Positions 6,210 through 6,293 of a stretch of DNA of 6,293 bases are shown piece by piece. Made by a program: the position numbers and the translations under genes. How positions within the stretch are numbered: the stretch's first letter is position 1; every line of letters begins with the position of its first letter. The notes below the pieces were generated by a model. That model saw only the letters and a program-made list of their open reading frames with translations. It was not told the origin of the DNA and did not search any database. The stretch is from Saprospiraceae bacterium. GTDB taxonomy: Bacteria > Bacteroidota > Bacteroidia > Chitinophagales > Saprospiraceae. The stretch covers positions 1 through 6,293 of the forward strand of contig JALVCY010000704.1 in the NCBI GenBank assembly GCA_027009605.1, given 5' to 3'.

Positions 6210-6293
6210 TAAAGAAAATTCTTTTAGCTCCACTCCAAAGATTTGTCCAAACAGAAAGCCTGAGTGGTATTTTATTGTTCGGCGCTACCCTCG
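6206..6293 (+). CDS. nhaA: NhaA Na+/H+ antiporter, N-terminal 29 residues, cut by window edge
   Basis: An ATG inside the antiporter stop (ATGA, 6206-6209) opens a frame to the window end: a basic start MIKKILLAPLQRFVQTESLSG followed by the first hydrophobic residues ILLFGATL. The pattern of a short amphipathic N-terminus, then F-x-x-[ST]ES-x-SGILL-x-x-A, is the well-known beginning of NhaA proteins, where SGI(L/V)L leads into membrane helix 1. NhaA is an electrogenic 2H+/Na+ exchanger of the inner membrane, important for sodium tolerance and alkaline pH. The 4-nt overlap indicates translational coupling with the upstream CPA-type antiporter and membership of the same operon. Catalytic aspartates are beyond the window, so completeness cannot be judged. 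Confidence 0.85.
   Translation, partial: MIKKILLAPLQRFVQTESLSGILLFGATL

Noticed and set aside
1..6293. CRISPR arrays, tRNA genes, insertion sequences, phage or toxin-antitoxin genes
   Set aside because: None seen on reading: no repeated spacers, transposase motifs or RNA-like cloverleaf, and the window is almost fully occupied by recognisable efflux, receptor, regulator and antiporter genes.

Overview
The window looks like a piece of a Bacteroidota chromosome (moderately AT-rich, Flavobacteriia/Saprospiria-like). Three things support this. The best promoter candidates match the Bacteroidota housekeeping -7 element TAnnTTTG. Shine-Dalgarno sequences are weak or absent. The protein families (a YbhG/YbhF-type efflux set, a BtuF-like receptor without signal peptide, and a TetR regulator next to antiporters) are the kind common in that phylum. 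The phylum call is inference; species cannot be named from the sequence.

Left half, minus strand (about 3287 down to 1): one efflux operon, in transcription order tetR-type repressor, TolC-family outer membrane channel, lipoprotein membrane-fusion protein of the YbhG/HlyD type, and the start of an ABC-2-type ATPase that runs off the left edge. Together these would form a tripartite ABC exporter spanning both membranes. The permease genes are expected beyond position 1. A perfect 7-2-7 inverted repeat sits 2 bp upstream of the repressor start. A one-mismatch copy covers the tolC start codon, which makes it the likely operator pair of this regulator.

Middle, plus strand (3360-4118): a single gene for a periplasmic-binding-protein fold (BtuF-like, helical-backbone metal receptor) with a GTG start, its own -7 element, no signal peptide and no transporter beside it. 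It is divergent from the efflux operon; 145 bp separate the two start codons.

Right half, plus strand (4164-6293): a second operon with a TetR-family regulator, a CPA-type monovalent cation:proton antiporter, and the first 29 codons of NhaA, which overlaps the antiporter by ATGA. Its promoter is framed by a perfect 9-bp inverted repeat, overlapped by a second 8-bp one. This looks like a self-regulated sodium/pH homeostasis unit with two antiporters of different families.

All genes belong to known families. I see no CRISPR array, insertion sequence, tRNA, rRNA or phage gene, and nothing that amounts to a wholly new system. The most interesting parts are the two sets of putative operators and the pairing of two different antiporters under one regulator.
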